Notes under the pieces: model-generated
Seen by the model: the letters and a program-made list of their open reading frames with translations, nothing else
Database searches by the model: none
Told to the model about the DNA's origin: nothing
In this document: positions 30,145 to 30,170 of the stretch, piece by piece
Layout of the letters: every line of letters begins with the position of its first letter
Numbering within the stretch: the first letter of the stretch is position 1
Made by a program: the position numbers and the translations under genes
Assembly (NCBI GenBank): GCA_964498755.1
Contig: CAZCIB010000026.1
Coordinates: 1-30,170, forward strand
Source: RZZS01 sp964498755
Lineage (GTDB): Bacteria > Pseudomonadota > Alphaproteobacteria > Micavibrionales > Micavibrionaceae
Length of the DNA stretch: 30,170 nucleotides
Direction: 5' to 3'

Positions 30145-30170
30145 TAGGCGATGAGATTTATGATTCACTG

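Overview
The window reads as a stretch of alphaproteobacterial chromosome. Diagnostic features are a CcrM-type GANTC adenine methyltransferase next to rnhB, an F0 ATP synthase set with duplicated b and b' subunits, and the blocks proA-nadD-rsfS, rlmH-envC-ctpA-yibQ-rppH and ybgC-tolQ-tolR-tolA-tolB. Core genes are moderately GC-rich. Several unrecognised genes lying between them look clearly more AT-rich by eye. I cannot assign an order or genus from sequence alone.

Layout: 126-755 is an orphan gene. 791-3118 holds rnhB, ccrM and a FolB-like gene, with six GANTC sites packed into the 100 bp before ccrM. 3102-5196 (minus) holds an exported orphan protein and mutY. 5232-10251 (plus) holds a DciA/DUF721 protein, efp, an unrecognised 484-residue protein that overlaps efp, an inositol monophosphatase, an OmpA-domain protein and a DsbA-type thioredoxin. 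10263-16307 is smc, overlapped by atpI, then atpB, atpE, b' and b. 16349-18853 is proA, nadD, a candidate small RNA or attenuated leader (promoter plus intrinsic terminator) and rsfS. 18941-19846 (minus) is a Cys-rich lipoprotein that splits the usual rsfS-rlmH pair. 19949-24842 is rlmH, envC, ctpA, a divergent polysaccharide deacetylase and rppH. 24985-29580 (minus) is ybgC followed by the Tol system, with two small paralogous genes inserted between tolQ and tolR. 29710-30144 is another orphan with its own strong promoter.

Functional themes: envelope constriction and integrity (TolQRAB, EnvC, CtpA, the deacetylase, the OmpA-domain protein), chromosome maintenance (CcrM, SMC, DciA, MutY, RNase HII), energy (F0 sector) and ribosome/RNA quality control (EF-P, RsfS, RlmH, RppH). 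No rRNA, tRNA, transposase, integrase or CRISPR array was seen. No gene-free stretch exceeds about 220 bp.

Points most worth a second look: the paired small paralogs inside the Tol operon; the GANTC-dense promoter region of ccrM; a four-copy 17-bp GANTC-bearing repeat arranged as an inverted array between rppH and tolB; the promoter-hairpin-terminator unit before rsfS and the likely non-ATG start of rsfS; and the envC N-terminus, where a palindromic repeat and a T6 tract leave two alternative signal-peptide reading frames.
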